Source: Gnetum montanum (lineage: Eukaryota > Streptophyta > Gnetopsida > Gnetales > Gnetaceae). Taken from it: a DNA stretch of 64,000 nucleotides. Below, in pieces: positions 33,601 to 46,915 of this stretch. The notes beneath the pieces are model-generated. The model was given only the letters and a program-made list of their open reading frames with translations, did not search any database and was not told where the DNA came from. Numbering within the stretch: position 1 is the stretch's first letter; every line of letters begins with the position of its first letter. Location of the stretch: the NCBI GenBank assembly GCA_015680685.1, contig MNCI01021389.1, forward strand, positions 762,166 to 826,165, in the 5' to 3' direction. The translations under genes were made by a program, and so were the position numbers.

Positions 33601-36600
33601 GAGAATTGGGCACTCTTTTTGATGATTTCGGTTGACTTGCTTGACATTGCAATGTAGCCTCCAGCATGCTTTCAGCCATTATGGCTCTCTGCTCCATTTG
33701 TGCAAGTTGATGTATTGCATTCTCATATTTTTCCTATGCAAGTATTGGTTAGAAATGAAACTCCAATTGGGCCAATGGATAAACTGAAAGACAACCATTT
33801 CATCTAATATTTTAAAATGTGCTTGGCAACAATTTTAGTGACAAGTGAATTTTGCAACCATTACTTCTTTTCATCTTTATAACGTAATATTGCATTTCTG
33901 CAATGTTTTCCCATTTTCTAAAAATGCTCCAAATTTTTATCATGATTAGGTCCTAATTAAACATAAAGCTAAGTACAAGTAGAAGGAAACCTGAAGTATA
34001 AGAGCCTCCTGACGTTGTACAGCTGCATCTTGCTCTGCAAAGAGCCGTGCATCCTCTGTAAGCTTCTGTTCCTGTTCTATCCGCATCATTACCTGCAAAT
34101 ATCAATGACTCAGGGTAATGTCATAAACTTATTTGGTTCAGATGTCAAAAAAACAAAGATGGACTTTAAAAAAAACAAAACAAAAGAAAAAAAGCACTCC
34201 ATTGATAAAAGAAAGCTGACAGTATGCTGAATGTAATATTACTGTATACCTCAAGCATTGCATGTTCCTGTTCTTCCTTTTCAGCTATGATTTTTTGAAG
34301 CGATTTTACCTCTTCCTCCCTCTCTTCTAGCTAGCAAACAAATAGCATTTAATGTGAGAAACGCAACTTTCGCTATAAGCCACTATAAGATGGCCAGAAA
34401 TACATTTCAAACAAAGGTACAGAGAAGCCAGAATATTTTGACTTCCATAGTAAATTGCAAATCTTCATAAATTGCACCAAAAAGAAGGAACAATCTTGTT
34501 TCCCTTAACAAAGTTCACAATCCCAAACAAGAAAAAAAAACTCTCAGAATTCAGTAAAAGAACCCCAACGCCTATCTCTGAACGTTTGCAGAGTGTTCAT
34601 ATTAATCCCATCACACACTCAAAAACTACCGTACTGTTAAACTAAAAAAAATCAATTTTTATAACCAATTATATATCGTGCCACTAGTAAGCATGTTTTC
34701 TATAAACCTCCTCATTGTTGTAAAAATTCATGTTCTTTTGAATAAAATTCACATCCTTTCTAACTCGTTCACATGGAAACATATCTGTAACAGCGTTACT
34801 CAATTACATGGAAGTTGAATATTGCATACATTATATCAAAAAATACCACAATTCACGTATTCCATAATATAATTTTGAACACTGGATGTATAGAATCATA
34901 ATAACAAAATATTTAAGTTGTGTTTGTTAACCAACACATTGCAAGTTCATGCTTCACTTGTGGCATATGCTTGAATTGAATACTTTGGGATTACCCATAA
35001 CAGCCCCTTAGCTAAATGAGATGTAGCTTATTCATATGACTTGTGGTTTGCATCCTATAAGTCAAGGTTGAATCCTAACTGGGTACATTGAGATGTACTG
35101 GAATAAAGGAGTTTCAATGTGAAACTGAATTCCTCTCCAATATATCCCCAGGGAACTGCACATTGATGTAATATAGCAATCATTTTCAGTTTCAGATACA
35201 AATTAAGGAGTTAATTACATAATATTTAAGTTCTGTTTGTTAACCAATGCATTGCAAGTTCATGCTTCACTTGTGGCATATGCTTGAATTGAATACTTTG
35301 GGATTATCCAGAAGAGCCCCTTAGCTAAATGAGATGTAGCTTGTTCGTAAGACTTGTGACTTGCATTCTATTATTAGTCGAGGTTGAATTCTAACAGTAT
35401 ACATTGATATGGAAAGGAATTAACGAGTTTCAATGTAAAACTGAAGCTGTCCAATATATCGCTAGGGAACTGCACATTGATGTAATGTAACACATCATTT
35501 TCAGTTTCAGTTACAAATTGAGTTAATTACAGCTTCATAATTATAATCCTGATTTATATCATGATCATCGCATTAGGAAAAATGGTGCTTCTCTAACAAG
35601 TATAGCAAATGATTCAGGACAGAAGCTCAGAAACTCCAATGGGGTCCTAAACAGTAGTGGTTTAAATTTCTTTGTATACTATCTTTCGCTGTCTATATAT
35701 GGGCCAAATTACATTGTAAACTAGCAGAGATAGTGAATGCTTCTCCAAATGTTATATGTCTACAAGCAGTCAAACTATCTAACCTATTATGGCCAAAAAA
35801 TTAATTCAGAGTTCAATTTGACAAGACTTTATACGTCATTAGTAGAATGCGATTTTGCCATTTCTAGGTCAAGTTCCTCTAAGTTGACTGGACTCGTTGA
35901 TACATATCAAAAGATAGAAATGTTAATCAAACACATCCACAAAACAAAAGACAATCCTGAATGTGACCATTTAAAACACTGAACTAAGTAAGAATGTTGC
36001 TATCTTTGGGATACCTAGGGAAGCTAACTGTGTTCCATATCTTAGCCGAGCAATAACAGAGTTATGTTCTTGTTAAAAAGGTCATCTCTTCTTGCAATAA
36101 ATTAGCATTTTGAAATATGTCAAGAATACACTTGTCATCAGTTCAAAAGCAGAATGTAAATGTTAAATACTACTTACTAAATTATGCTATAAATTCTAGT
36201 AAGCAATATTAAAACACAAAATCAACAAAAATTACTGTCAATGAATAAAAGAGGAATGAACAGACCACAAACTGGGCTAGGAAGTAATCTCAGACACAAA
36301 TTGGGTTGCACCAAACTCTCATAATATCTAACTAGATTCAGTTTATTTTGAACATTCTAAACTTCAATTTTTTAAAGCATACTCGCAACAACATCCAGCT
36401 TGCTTTCCTGTAGAATTAACAATGAAACTCAAGATAGTACCATACGTTGATTAAAATACCTTTGCACTTAAAAGGCGCCTGTTGTCTTCTTTCACCATCT
36501 CTACCAAGGCAGTTTCAAGCTCTTCAGCCCTACCAGCATTGATAAAGCATTAACAATATTTCATATTACCAAAAAAATTAACTGAAAAATAGGATTCTTA

Positions 36601-39600
36601 ATACTTATCATTTAAGATATACAACTCGGGATTAAATGAGCATGCAAAGGTTCAATTCTTGTTGGGTAGTCTACGGTTATGAATTGTCCTACGACTGAGC
36701 ATGTGCTGAACATTTTGCCAGGTCACAGGTTTAACAACCTAAATTATCATGTCAATAGTGCAAAGAAGCAATGTATATATGTAGAAACAAATACCATGAA
36801 ACTAGTTTAGTTATATAATAAACATAAAACAGGATTAAATTTATTCATTAAACTTGCAAACAGCAACAATAAATAGCTACAATGTTTGTTATTTTAGCAA
36901 AAGTATTTCCAAGTTACCAAGTAGCTTATTTAAGGTTTACCCATATAGTATATAATATATATTGCTCTTACTGCATTAATTAGAAAAAGCTAAATTCATA
37001 GGTAAATGGCAAGATCACAGAATCTTTTTCCATGGTATTTTAGCTACAATGTAGCTGCAACCAGATATGGCACTCACTGACAAACAACAGATTGGTGAGC
37101 TACAATACATGTAAATTTACCCTTGTTAGAGACAGCATTGGGATACTTAAATTATACTCACTATAAGAAAGATTATGCAGATTTATTTCTTCTATTTCAG
37201 TACATCTTATTCGCAAAATAAGGTGCATTATGAAAAGATCGTCTTTCAGGAATATTGTACTTCTAACAAAATTTCATGATGTTTGGTATAAAACGTACAA
37301 ACAAAGTAATAACAACAAGACAGGAAGAAGTGATTAGCTTCAAGAAAGAAAAACCATCCTATGTTGGTATGATTTTGATATCATGTAACAGATAAACAAA
37401 AGACCGCCTTAAAGGCATGTTTCGCTACATAAATCTCTAGACACTTGCATCCATGTAGATATTGAGTTGAATGATGCATGAATCTGAACAGATTACACCC
37501 CTGAAGGTTAAATCTAGAAAGAATCAAAAAAGCAATAGAACCAGGTGTATCTGGTGGGTCACACAAGAATCCGATGCTTCACCCACATAAAACCATGCAA
37601 AACCAAACAATATGTTTAATATAAAAAGTAGAAATTACAGATTCAGCATAGGCAGACCCATGTAACCAAAAACACCCTAAGGAACGATTTTCAAGAATCA
37701 TATCCTGGGACCAAGGAAATACAGAAGAAGGTGTCTTAAATTCCAATGTAGTTCTGCCAAAATGTCAAGGACTGTGATATCAAGAAAGTCCAACACATAC
37801 AGTTAAGTTGTGCAAGAACTGTAAAAGATAATTTTCCAGATATACAACACACATTCAAATACACCTTGTGACATAAAGAATGCACACATGCAACAGTTGA
37901 GGAAATGGGTGTAAATGATACACAAGCCAAAGATGTTCATACAACAAATATCTTGTATGGAACACTATTTGTATTTCATTAATTTTATGGTCACTTGTAT
38001 GGATTCAACAGAGAGCTTAACATATGATCAAACAGCCATTAAAATTCATATCACTAACCTAGACCCATAAGTAATTTTCATCACTAGTCAAAAATATACC
38101 TTATTCATGAAAATTGATAACCTAAAAATATAAATGCTTTACAAATCTTTTAAGAAAACTAGATTTGTTAATATCATTGATGAATACAATTTTAAGGCAA
38201 GAAAAGAACTGAGATTCCTCGTACATGATTGCTCCATCACAAGTTCTAAATCTCAGTGCTTGCTGCTTGAGTTCCATCACTCGTTTAAAATAGTTCTATG
38301 AACATCAGAGTCTTTCATTATCAGACTTCAATGATTCTCTTATGCAGGGATTCCTTTTTTAGGTATCCAGAGTCATTTTGAATCTATCTCCTTGTGATCA
38401 ATTTTCATATATTACTTTTGAGAAATAAGCTATATGGTTACACTTGTTCCTCTTCCTTGGCTCACTGGTTTATGTGAATAAAGACCGAAGACATCGATTT
38501 CCACTTATTGCTTACATATTTAGTTTCTTTGACTGAGAGAAATTATTTCGATGTGTTTCATTATACTTTGTCCTGGTAACGTCTTTAAATTATACCCTCT
38601 ATAACCTGAATGCTCTTTCATAAATCATAACTAATATTCTTCTCTATAGCCTTTAATTGATATCGACAGTAGATGGCTCCATGAAGTTTATAGAATAATA
38701 TTCTTGAGCTGTAACTCATGTCAGGTCCTGGACCCTACTCTATTATACTCTACAGAGGCTCTTTCTCAACTGTCTGCTGATATCGAAGGACGAGTCTTAC
38801 TTATTATTAGGAATCATTTGGGAATCCAACCATCATTACAAGGTTACCATGCTAGCTTACAAAATTTTGAAAGGCATTATCCAGAGCTGAACTCTGATCT
38901 TTGAAACACAGAACAATGGCAGCAAACACAAGACCAAACAATGGTTAGCTATAGGCTACATGGGAATCCAGCCATTGTAAGAAAACTGCAAAGATTATCA
39001 CTGACTGTTATTAACAGAAGATATGGTGTACCTTAACGTTGCAGACCTCTTCTCTTCCAGTGCTCGACATATTTCAATCTTTAACCACTTTACCTGTAGC
39101 AAGCAACCATGAGAACTGGTCTATGACACTTGCAGAAGTAACATCCTCAATAGCAGAAATTGAGACGAGGCCATTGATCACATCAATCCAATCGACAATT
39201 TCTAGTGAATAAACAAAAATGCACCTGTTCTTGAAGATCTTCATATGAACTTGCATCATCACTGTCTTCCAAACTGTCAATCAAATTATCGAAATCATTT
39301 TGCTCAATGCTCTCGCTACTTGTTAAACTACTTTTCTGATCTAAATCAATCTCTTCCTTCTCGATGATGCTATTTAGAACATCTGTCTCTGTTCTGTGGA
39401 CACCTTTTTTGTGGAGATTGCTGTACATTTTGGCCGAATGCCTATGAGATTTCTTCCAGAGATGAGGATCTTTAGACCTTTCTTCAACTGCAGTCAGCAC
39501 TGTAGGACGATGTTTCTGCCTCAGTTCCTGCAATCTGGTTTCATCTACTGGTTGATAACCCATGCAGGCAGTCAACACCAGTTGACTACTGTCAAAAGTT

Positions 39601-42600
39601 GATCCAGCAAGAGATTGGAGCAAAGTAACAGCATCCCCTGCATCCTTTGTTGTTACAAGCACAGGTCCTTAAAATGAAACAGTAAGAATGAATGAAAACA
39701 AGATTAGTACCAGTCAACCATGCAAAAGAAACCCAATTGCCAGATTCCATACAAAATCTAAATTTCAAAAAGAAAATTGTCACAACAGTAGGAAATTGTA
39801 TCCAACACTTATCTCATACCATATAATTCCAGAAGTGCAAGTGCAGTCCGAAACAACATGGTTCGGTTCCCTTCATACAGAAGTACATCCCAAACCCGCA
39901 GAACTATACACGCAGGAAAAATACGGGCCAGGTCAGAATTTCAAAAAAACACAAAGCTATTTTAAACAAGAATTCAAGATTGAATGATAACTAAAATACT
40001 AAAACACATTTAGATTTAAAATAAAATCAATAACCTCCCAAAATCCTTATCATTCAATATTTTTTTATAGTATGCACCCGCATTAAAGCCTGACCTAACC
40101 GGTAATATCAACATTACATATCAAAGACATAGAATTAAATACTTGACAATTTCAGTGAGATGAACTGGCAACAATGTTAGCCCAAAGAATCTGAAAGAAA
40201 GCTAGTAAAGATCATTACTCTATGGATTGAGAATTACTCAAGAAATTTGTGGCAGAAAAGGATTCCAGTCAAACACAAATTTGTCAGTGCATAATTGCAA
40301 GAGATTTTATAAAGGTGAGGTTTAGTTATGGAAAAGTAAACAATCATAACAAGGAAGAAGAGGTGTATGATAAATTATGTATAGCCCAAACAGATATGAA
40401 TGTAAACTGGAATAAGATGGGTCTGGTAAAATAATTGAAAACTAAAATCTATAAATCACCGCACCATTAAATTGAAGGCATCTCATAATCTTTTATCCTT
40501 TTTGAAAAAGAAAATAGAATAAAAATAAGAAAGAAGAGAGAGGAAATGTGTTATATATATGAAGTTAAACTCTGTAGTGTCAATATTTTATAGATAAATG
40601 TGGCCTTTTTGTACGGGATGAGCTATTGGTGATATACTTCTAGAAGAAAACTTCCAAATGTTTTTAGACTAGAGTTTATAACATAGCTTTGCCTGTTTAA
40701 GGGCTGGATACTTGGTCATTGTATGTGAACACCTCATTTGGATAATTGAGCAATAAGAGTTGAGCTTCTCCTGTGAAGGTTTCTCTCTGTTCTTGAGGAT
40801 TTTACCTTGTAAATCATGCATTTTTTATTTTTCATTTTGTATCAACTGCTATTCTAGTTCTGATTTCGGTTTTGCATTTCATTCATTATCTTTAAGATTT
40901 TTCTGTGGTGTTATCTTTGTCCTTTCTCTCGCACATTGTTTTTCTGTCCATGTGCTCCATCATGCTACTTTTCGCCAACACATTTAAATAAGAGCAAGGT
41001 TGCAGGCTTACAGGTTTCTTTGTAGTGGGTTCTTTTGTGTAGGTTGGAGCAAGGTTCAAAAGTGCATAGGTGTGATAATGCAAACAATAAAATTTTTGAA
41101 AGTCCTCAGGTAAGAGTTGTAGGAATTTCAGGTTGCAAAAGTGTTGTTTGAATTACAATAGAAAACAAGTGAGGAGGTAAATTTTCAGTTTTTTTAGCTT
41201 GAGTGAGAGGCATGGACCCAAACATGGCTCTGGTTCAAAACTTTAATAGAAGTGTTTATGGCCTTTGGTAGATAAAGGTTGTAAATTTGTTGTGCAAAAA
41301 GGAATGGGATGTTGTTTTGTCTCAAAAACCTTTTTTCATGACCCATGAAGTTTTCCCAAATTGGATCAAAGGCCACTAGACTTGATTCGTAGGTGCAATG
41401 CAAAGTCAATTTTGTGATAACACCAAGAAGAAAAATCAACATCAAATTTGATTTAGAAACTGGATTCAAGGATTCAATATACTACATCCTATAATCAAGT
41501 TTTTTAGCATAGTAAACTAAGCGTCAAATGTTGGTTGGTCTTGTTGGAAGCATTGTCAGGAAGCTAGTGCCATGTGTTAGATAGCAATCAATGCCAATAC
41601 CTTCACCACAACAATGGACTACAAGGAAGTCCTTGTCCTTCTTAAAATGAAAGACGTGCACCATTCTCAGAGTGAAAAAACTTCATTAGGAAGTCAAGTG
41701 CTGGTTATGGAGAGCAATAAGAAAAGAAGAATACCAATTTATTGGAAATGTGGTAAATGTGAACATGTAAAAGATTGCAAGTTTGCTTCTGTAGGGGTTG
41801 CATTTGAAACAGAGGAAACAGCAGGAATTAAATTTTGACATCTATTATGTTATCTAACATGTAAATATAAATGTTATATAGTTTGCAATCCCTTTTTGTA
41901 ATGTGTCCAGGTTTATGTTTACTGCATAAAGAACGCAACGGTGAATCTGTTGATGCTGAAGAGGGATTCATTAAAACTAGCCATTTTGGATCTCTCTTGT
42001 ATAAGCATGAGATTGTCTGTTCTCTATTTATTTCCACAAGTTGAAATAGAACCTCAATTTTGCAATATGTCTGGGAGACCTTGATGTGATGGTGGAGAGC
42101 TTCCAAGTTTTGTAAAAACTGCAGTTGTGTTCTCTCTATCATGTTCTTGCCTTTGGTCAGTCCAAGTGTGGAAGTTTTCACACTGATAAGAGTTTTCACA
42201 TGAACAAAGGCAGTAACATCTTCATAGAGCATATTATTTACTCAGTGAATAAGCAGTAACATATTCTTGCCTTTTGTGTATCTTCAAGGATACACTACAA
42301 TGTACATGCCAGATGATATAGCCAAGGAACGAAAACTTTAACTTACTTTCAACTTTATTGCATTTTCACTAAAATTCTTCATGGCAGTTTACTGAATTCA
42401 GTGTTAATATTATTTAGAAACACTTCCATTGAAAAAGTCATCCATAAATATTCTGATTAAAAACATAGATAAATGCACTTTTCTATAATTTATCATAAAA
42501 ATTAGCAAACATAATAATATTCCAAGAATCCTTCTTACTCTGTTAGACAAAAGATTTTAATCATTATTATTAATACAGATCAAAAAAGTTCTTTCCTCAA

Positions 42601-45600
42601 CAATATATATGGTTACAAATGAAGCTTAAAAAACGTTGCTGTCTTGGATTTAACGTATTATTTCATTGTTTTATAAAATGATAACGTTGGCATACCAGTT
42701 TCCCATGGCAAAACATTCACAAAAATTGAAAGAAACCATGGACCAGTCACCCACGCCACTTGTACTCCCAGTTTATCAAAGTGTGCAACTGTGATCACAG
42801 TGATTCATCATCATAAATATTATAGATAAACTATGAAGCACAAAGCAAAAGGCAACATCGTAAAAGTACAAGGAGAGATATAAAAAGTTACCTAGCCTAG
42901 GAAAGTATTCCCGTACTAAGTCTTCAAAAACAAGCTGGTCAACCTGATAAAGCAACATTTATCAGTGTTCAATTTGTTGATTGACCACATGACACGTGAA
43001 GAAAATGGCAAAAAGAATTAGCAGTTACTATTATCACCTGTGACTCAACCATCTTTTCTGAATAGTATCCATCAAAATAATCATCAATAATGCCTGTCAA
43101 TGTCCTTTGTGTTATCGAGAAAAGTATCAGAGTACAGTCTTTTGATAATTGGTTTCTAAAGATCCATAACACATGCATTCGATTAGCTAAACTGATAGGG
43201 CCATCAAAGAATATAACTTACCAAAATGCATTTTCTTCTGGCATCAATAGCAGAAGCAGTCCAGCAAAAAAGTTCATGGCCTGCAGCAAGCATTTACAAG
43301 GAAAACTACTTATTAGTTGGATAAAAATTAGTTTACATTTCTCATATAATGACAAGTCTGAAATAGTGTATTATGTGTTCATTTGTATATTCAGACATCA
43401 TGTTTTCTAAAAGATATTAGCATGATGAGCTTAAAACTTGGACATTTAGACGTGGAGGTCGTGAGTTTGATACTAGCTAACCTGGCTTAATGGTACAGAC
43501 ACACATCATGGTCTAGGATGGCGGTAATGAGCATCACTTTGGGAAATCCTATTAAAGTTGCAAAACGTATTCATTGAGACATGAAAACTTTTACCCATTT
43601 TATTAAATCCGAACTAATGCAACAGGAAAATGGAAAAAAGAGATCTGTATTGTAATGGTCAAAGTCTCGCTGGCCATCATAGTTTTTATTACATAACCTT
43701 AATGACAGGTGAATCATGTAATGTCCAACAATGGTTAAAGAGACAGAAAGCTGAATCTATGATGCTCACATGTTACAGCTGTTTCCCAAATTCTCATGAG
43801 AAGATATTTCTCAGTACCATGTGCAATGCATTGAATTCCTTAAGTATTGTTGCTTAATTGTAATGAATATCAGCCTTTGTTGCAGCACTCAACAGCCTTG
43901 TTTAACCATTTGCCCAACACAAATCAATGTTTTTGAAGGTCCATGTTCAATGAAATAAACATGCTTGGATTGTTCAACGAAAAGAAGTTTAAAAGGACAA
44001 TTAGGCTTCAAGGCAAACATTTATGCAAATGCTAACATATTTATGTCTAATGTTTCATGAACTAGTGAATATTAGAGGAAAAAATTAGTTCACCCCAAAG
44101 CATACGCAGACTTTACAAAGTGTCTCATTGAAAGCATGTTGGTGTATTTCCATTCACCAAAGTGATATTTCTTGACTGCATTGATGATAGGTAATGATAC
44201 TATCTTTTTTAGTGTATAGAACAGCAATCCATTTCCTAGCATCATTGTGATACCTGACAATATCCAACAGATGGATTGTGACATGCATATGCAGTCAACA
44301 GTCGTCTCAGTGCATTGCGCCCATCTTCATCAAGAGCTGGATGGCCTGGAAACGTTCGAGGTAAATCCTATACCAATGCAAGAAGCAAGCCAAATCATAC
44401 AAAATGGAAAAACTAAAGCCATGTGAAATCACTAACTATTATGATTTACCTTCTCAATTTGACTTCTCCATTTCTCAGTATGTTTAGTTTGACATGTGCC
44501 ATTACTTGTACTGCTGCCTAAAGAGTCCGAACATTTATTGTCCTCTATGCCATGACTTTCACCAACTTTAAGCAAATCATTATAGTAGTTATCTATCTTA
44601 CGTGTGTTGGTACCAACAAATGCTTGCCAGAGCTGTAATAATACAAAAACCAAGTATGTTTTATCAAAATTCCCAAAAATGCAAAGTATTTGTGATCTGC
44701 TAATATTAAGGACTAGTGATGCACCTCCTTTCTTAGAGCCATCGGTAGACCTCCACGAACAAGGCTCTCAAACTCTTGTATCCAGCCACATGACTCCACA
44801 AGAGAGCCAAAAGTACCTGCAACAGAATCATTGAATGTGTGATCATTTTTAGGAGAATCTTGCACTGGATCTGACCGCTCCACATCATAAAACTCTTCTT
44901 CGGAGTCCTCTTCTGAAACAAGACTGCCTTTGGACAACTTAGCATCCTCCACCGAAGAAGTTTTCCTTGAGTTTCCAGTATCCTGATTAAGTGTCTTAGC
45001 TGTCTCACTTTGTTTAACTCTGGTACTAAGGATACGTTCTATTGCATCCAAAGAAAGTCGGATATGCTTTAACTTATCCTCTTGTAAACTTTCTGCAGAC
45101 AGTTTGTTAACTGATGTTGGGTCTGTGTCACCAGTGAAACCGCCACCTTTAATGGCTCCATCAGCTTCAGATAAAGGGTCCAAGGTAGATGGTGTTGGGG
45201 ACTCGACATAATTTTCAAGAAAATTTTCCCATCTTTCTGATCGCTCCTCCTCTTCTTGCTGATAAAAGGTGAGGCTTTTATATATTGATATAAAAAATAA
45301 CAAAAAATTCGTAAATGGCTTTTCGGTAAAAGTAAAGATGAATGGATGTACCTTGTAAATTTTGGCATACTCACGATACCGCTGTAAATGTTGAGGTCGA
45401 ACCGCAAACCCATAGATGTCCCTACAGAAAAGTTTAAGCAAATTATGCAAAACAATAATTGGTTTTCAGCTCCACAAGCAGGATGCTGAATTATTGGAAA
45501 ACTATTGAAAAGAAATTTAATGTTGCCAAGATCTTAAATTCCAAAACATCTTCAAAATTTCAAACTTGGATATCTTTACGCAATTCATCTTTATTTTAGG

Positions 45601-46915
45601 CATCAAACGCCATCGCGTGTATCCAACACAATACAACCTCCAAAAATTAAACACCAACAGAAAGCATCATTGTCAGCTCTCTTCCTACAAAATTGAATTA
45701 TGGTGCACACAGAAATCACATGGTTCAACACTGTTCAAGAATCTGAACTCTAAAATAAACATCCAATCAGGTCAAGTGAAATATAGGGGATTGATCGTGT
45801 TACTCTTCACTTTTGCACTAAATCTAAAATCTATTGCCATGTAAATTATAACGAGGTAAAAAAAGTTGGCAACATTAATAAGTTGATTCCACCAGGCAGA
45901 AGATTTATTCCTGAAACACTAAACACTAATCAAAGGGAAACACCGTACGTGGTTGCTTGGTTTTCGGCCCAATGCTTTAAATTAAAAACATACACACGAT
46001 CTTCAAAGAAAAACCAGATTGCACAAAAACACAGGACAAGGAAATAATAATTAAAGGAGTAATTACTAATTAGTGATGCAGCGAACATTCAAGGAACATG
46101 AAGAGCTTTCTTATTCGAGGCCAGCTTGAAATAAAAAATACTAGCTATCTCGTAAGAAATGAATAACGTTGTCAGCTAACCATTGGATAAAGGTACCGAC
46201 CTTGTTATTTCATTTGCTACTCAAAAATTCAAAGTAAAACGTAGCTTAACTCAAGCCTTGCTCTTGTTTTCTCAACTCTCGAACCAATCAAGAATGAGAT
46301 ATGCAGATTAGCAAGCCACGGCCTACAACTGAATGCAAACCGTTCTATGCAAGTAGATTGCTAGGCTGAAAGTACAAGACGTACTAGTAATCCAAATATA
46401 ATAAAATACCATTGCTTTAACAGAGCAGCTTGATCAGCTATTTTAAAACCTATTGAAAAGAATCTAGCAACCGCTTACAGATTAGGATCGCAGAACAACA
46501 ATTTTTGTTTAAAGTACTTGCAGATTAGGATCGCAGTACAACATTTTGGTTTGCTTAAGTACGGGGTAGAAGGTAGCCTGCCTGGATTAAAATGGACTAA
46601 GCGTTCGCACAAAAGGAGGCCAGGCCACCGTCAACTGCATTTCCGTAGGAACATCCGTAGCCATAAATGCAGAGGACTCATCAAATGTACTACCGAACAT
46701 CGACCCTTTCTAAGTTTAAAAACGCTCCAAAACCTCAATTCACACTGCTACAACATTTCCAAAACCTCAATTTCCACTTCAAGCTTACAGATCAAAGGCC
46801 ATGGCATCTTGTTAAGCATGAAAGTTCGCTGGAAGGTTAGAAACAGAGACAGGAAAAAAGCTCACCGGCTGAGCTCGAGGTTGCCAAGCGACAGAGCGCG
46901 CGCCTTGCCTCCCAT
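27620..46915 (-). CDS. TBC-domain RabGAP with C-terminal coiled coil (816 residues, 18 exons)
   Basis: Exons (complement): 46915-46866, 45421-45352, 45258-44725, 44632-44450, 44367-44254, 43280-43222, 43104-43038, 42943-42892, 42788-42696, 39903-39820, 39667-39225, 39093-39032, 36529-36460, 34330-34250, 34092-33991, 33733-33552, 27897-27777, 27703-27620. All introns are GT-AG and phases agree throughout. Residues 1-40 hold [10 protein letters not shown]; 41-205 form an acidic linker; the TBC domain spans about 210-480. Both catalytic fingers are present: I277-D280-R283 (IEKDLPR) and Y315-Q317 (YCQ). [14 protein letters not shown] and [10 protein letters not shown] are further hallmarks. Residues about 584-720 are a Glu/Lys/Gln-rich coiled coil; about 755-816 are a Ser/Pro tail ending NHLEGA. 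Family knowledge: TBC proteins speed GTP hydrolysis on Rab GTPases and so control vesicle traffic; the Rab partner cannot be told. The ATG at 46915 starts a short first exon. Confidence 0.92.
28040..28110 (-). repeat. tRNA-derived SINE head
   Basis: On the minus strand the bases read gctcacttggttagagcatg, a good pol III A box, followed about 30 bases later by a decayed B box. The body continues to about 27990. The downstream bases resemble the SINE at 31347. Confidence 0.5.
29765..29840 (-). repeat. tRNA-derived SINE head
   Basis: On the minus strand an A-box-like ttcttagttaaagcatatgg is followed by a B-box-like agtatcaatccc at tRNA-like spacing. The body towards 29640 has no other recognisable feature. 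Confidence 0.5.
31347..31560 (+). repeat. tRNA-derived SINE, possibly with two tRNA-like heads
   Basis: The first head has A box ggcatggctcacttggttac and B box aagttcaatccc (31390-31402). A second B-box-like gggctcaaatccc lies at about 31533-31546 behind gtgccattgtgg, suggesting a dimeric SINE. Confidence 0.5.
31698..31847 (+). repeat. Diverged direct repeat, copy 1
   Basis: About 150 bp matching 32749-32897, from gataatgca through ttatcttgttcagtct to a T-rich end. The 0.9 kb between the copies is unidentified. Confidence 0.5.
32749..32897 (+). repeat. Diverged direct repeat, copy 2
   Basis: Pairs with 31698-31847. The ends lack clear TG/CA or target duplications, so a terminal-repeat miniature element is possible but not shown. 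Confidence 0.5.
34908..35218 (+). repeat. Tandem SINE-containing duplication, unit 1
   Basis: About 311 bp repeated head to tail at 35219-35531. Inside is a tRNA-like head with A box cccttagctaaatgag (from 35006) and B box aaggttgaatcct (35063-35076). Confidence 0.75.
35219..35531 (+). repeat. Tandem SINE-containing duplication, unit 2
   Basis: A copy of 34908-35218 with scattered substitutions and small indels. The same tRNA-like boxes occur at about 35318 and 35380. Confidence 0.75.
36530..39031 (-). other. Intron 12 of the RabGAP gene
   Basis: 2.5 kb, AT-rich. Only chance frames were seen. The flanking exons join directly into the family sequence (KRSATLR then AEELETAL), so no exon is missing. 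Confidence 0.6.
39904..42695 (-). other. Intron 9 of the RabGAP gene
   Basis: 2.8 kb between exons 9 and 10. It contains a copia-like gag remnant at about 41530-41840. A 134-codon antisense frame at 42232-41828 has no recognisable motif. Confidence 0.65.
41530..41840 (+). pseudogene. Copia-type gag remnant
   Basis: The plus strand reads LVLLKMKD, a spacer, [20 protein letters not shown]. This resembles the end of Ty1/copia Gag with its C-x2-C-x4-H-x4-C knuckle, here missing the first Cys and one residue. It lies opposite to the host gene. Confidence 0.4.
43415..43500 (+). repeat. SINE-like fragment
   Basis: A B-box-like gtcgtgagtttgatac follows agcatgatgagcttaaaac at tRNA-like spacing, inside intron 5 of the RabGAP gene. 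Confidence 0.35.
45422..46865 (-). other. Intron 1 of the RabGAP gene
   Basis: 1.44 kb, with GTGAGC donor and TGTAG acceptor. No feature was recognised inside. Confidence 0.7.

Larger units (their letters stand above)
34331..36459 (-). other. Intron 13 of the RabGAP gene
   Basis: 2.1 kb, carrying the tandem SINE duplication described separately. Nothing else was recognised. Confidence 0.7.

Noticed and set aside
36640-36740. Possible further SINE heads (ggttcaattct, aggtttaacaacc)
   Set aside because: B-box-like words without a convincing A box at the right distance.
41828-42232. 134-codon minus-strand frame in intron 9 of the RabGAP gene
   Set aside because: In the gene's direction but out of place: exons 9 and 10 join in phase without it, and it shows no domain or splice signals that I could support.
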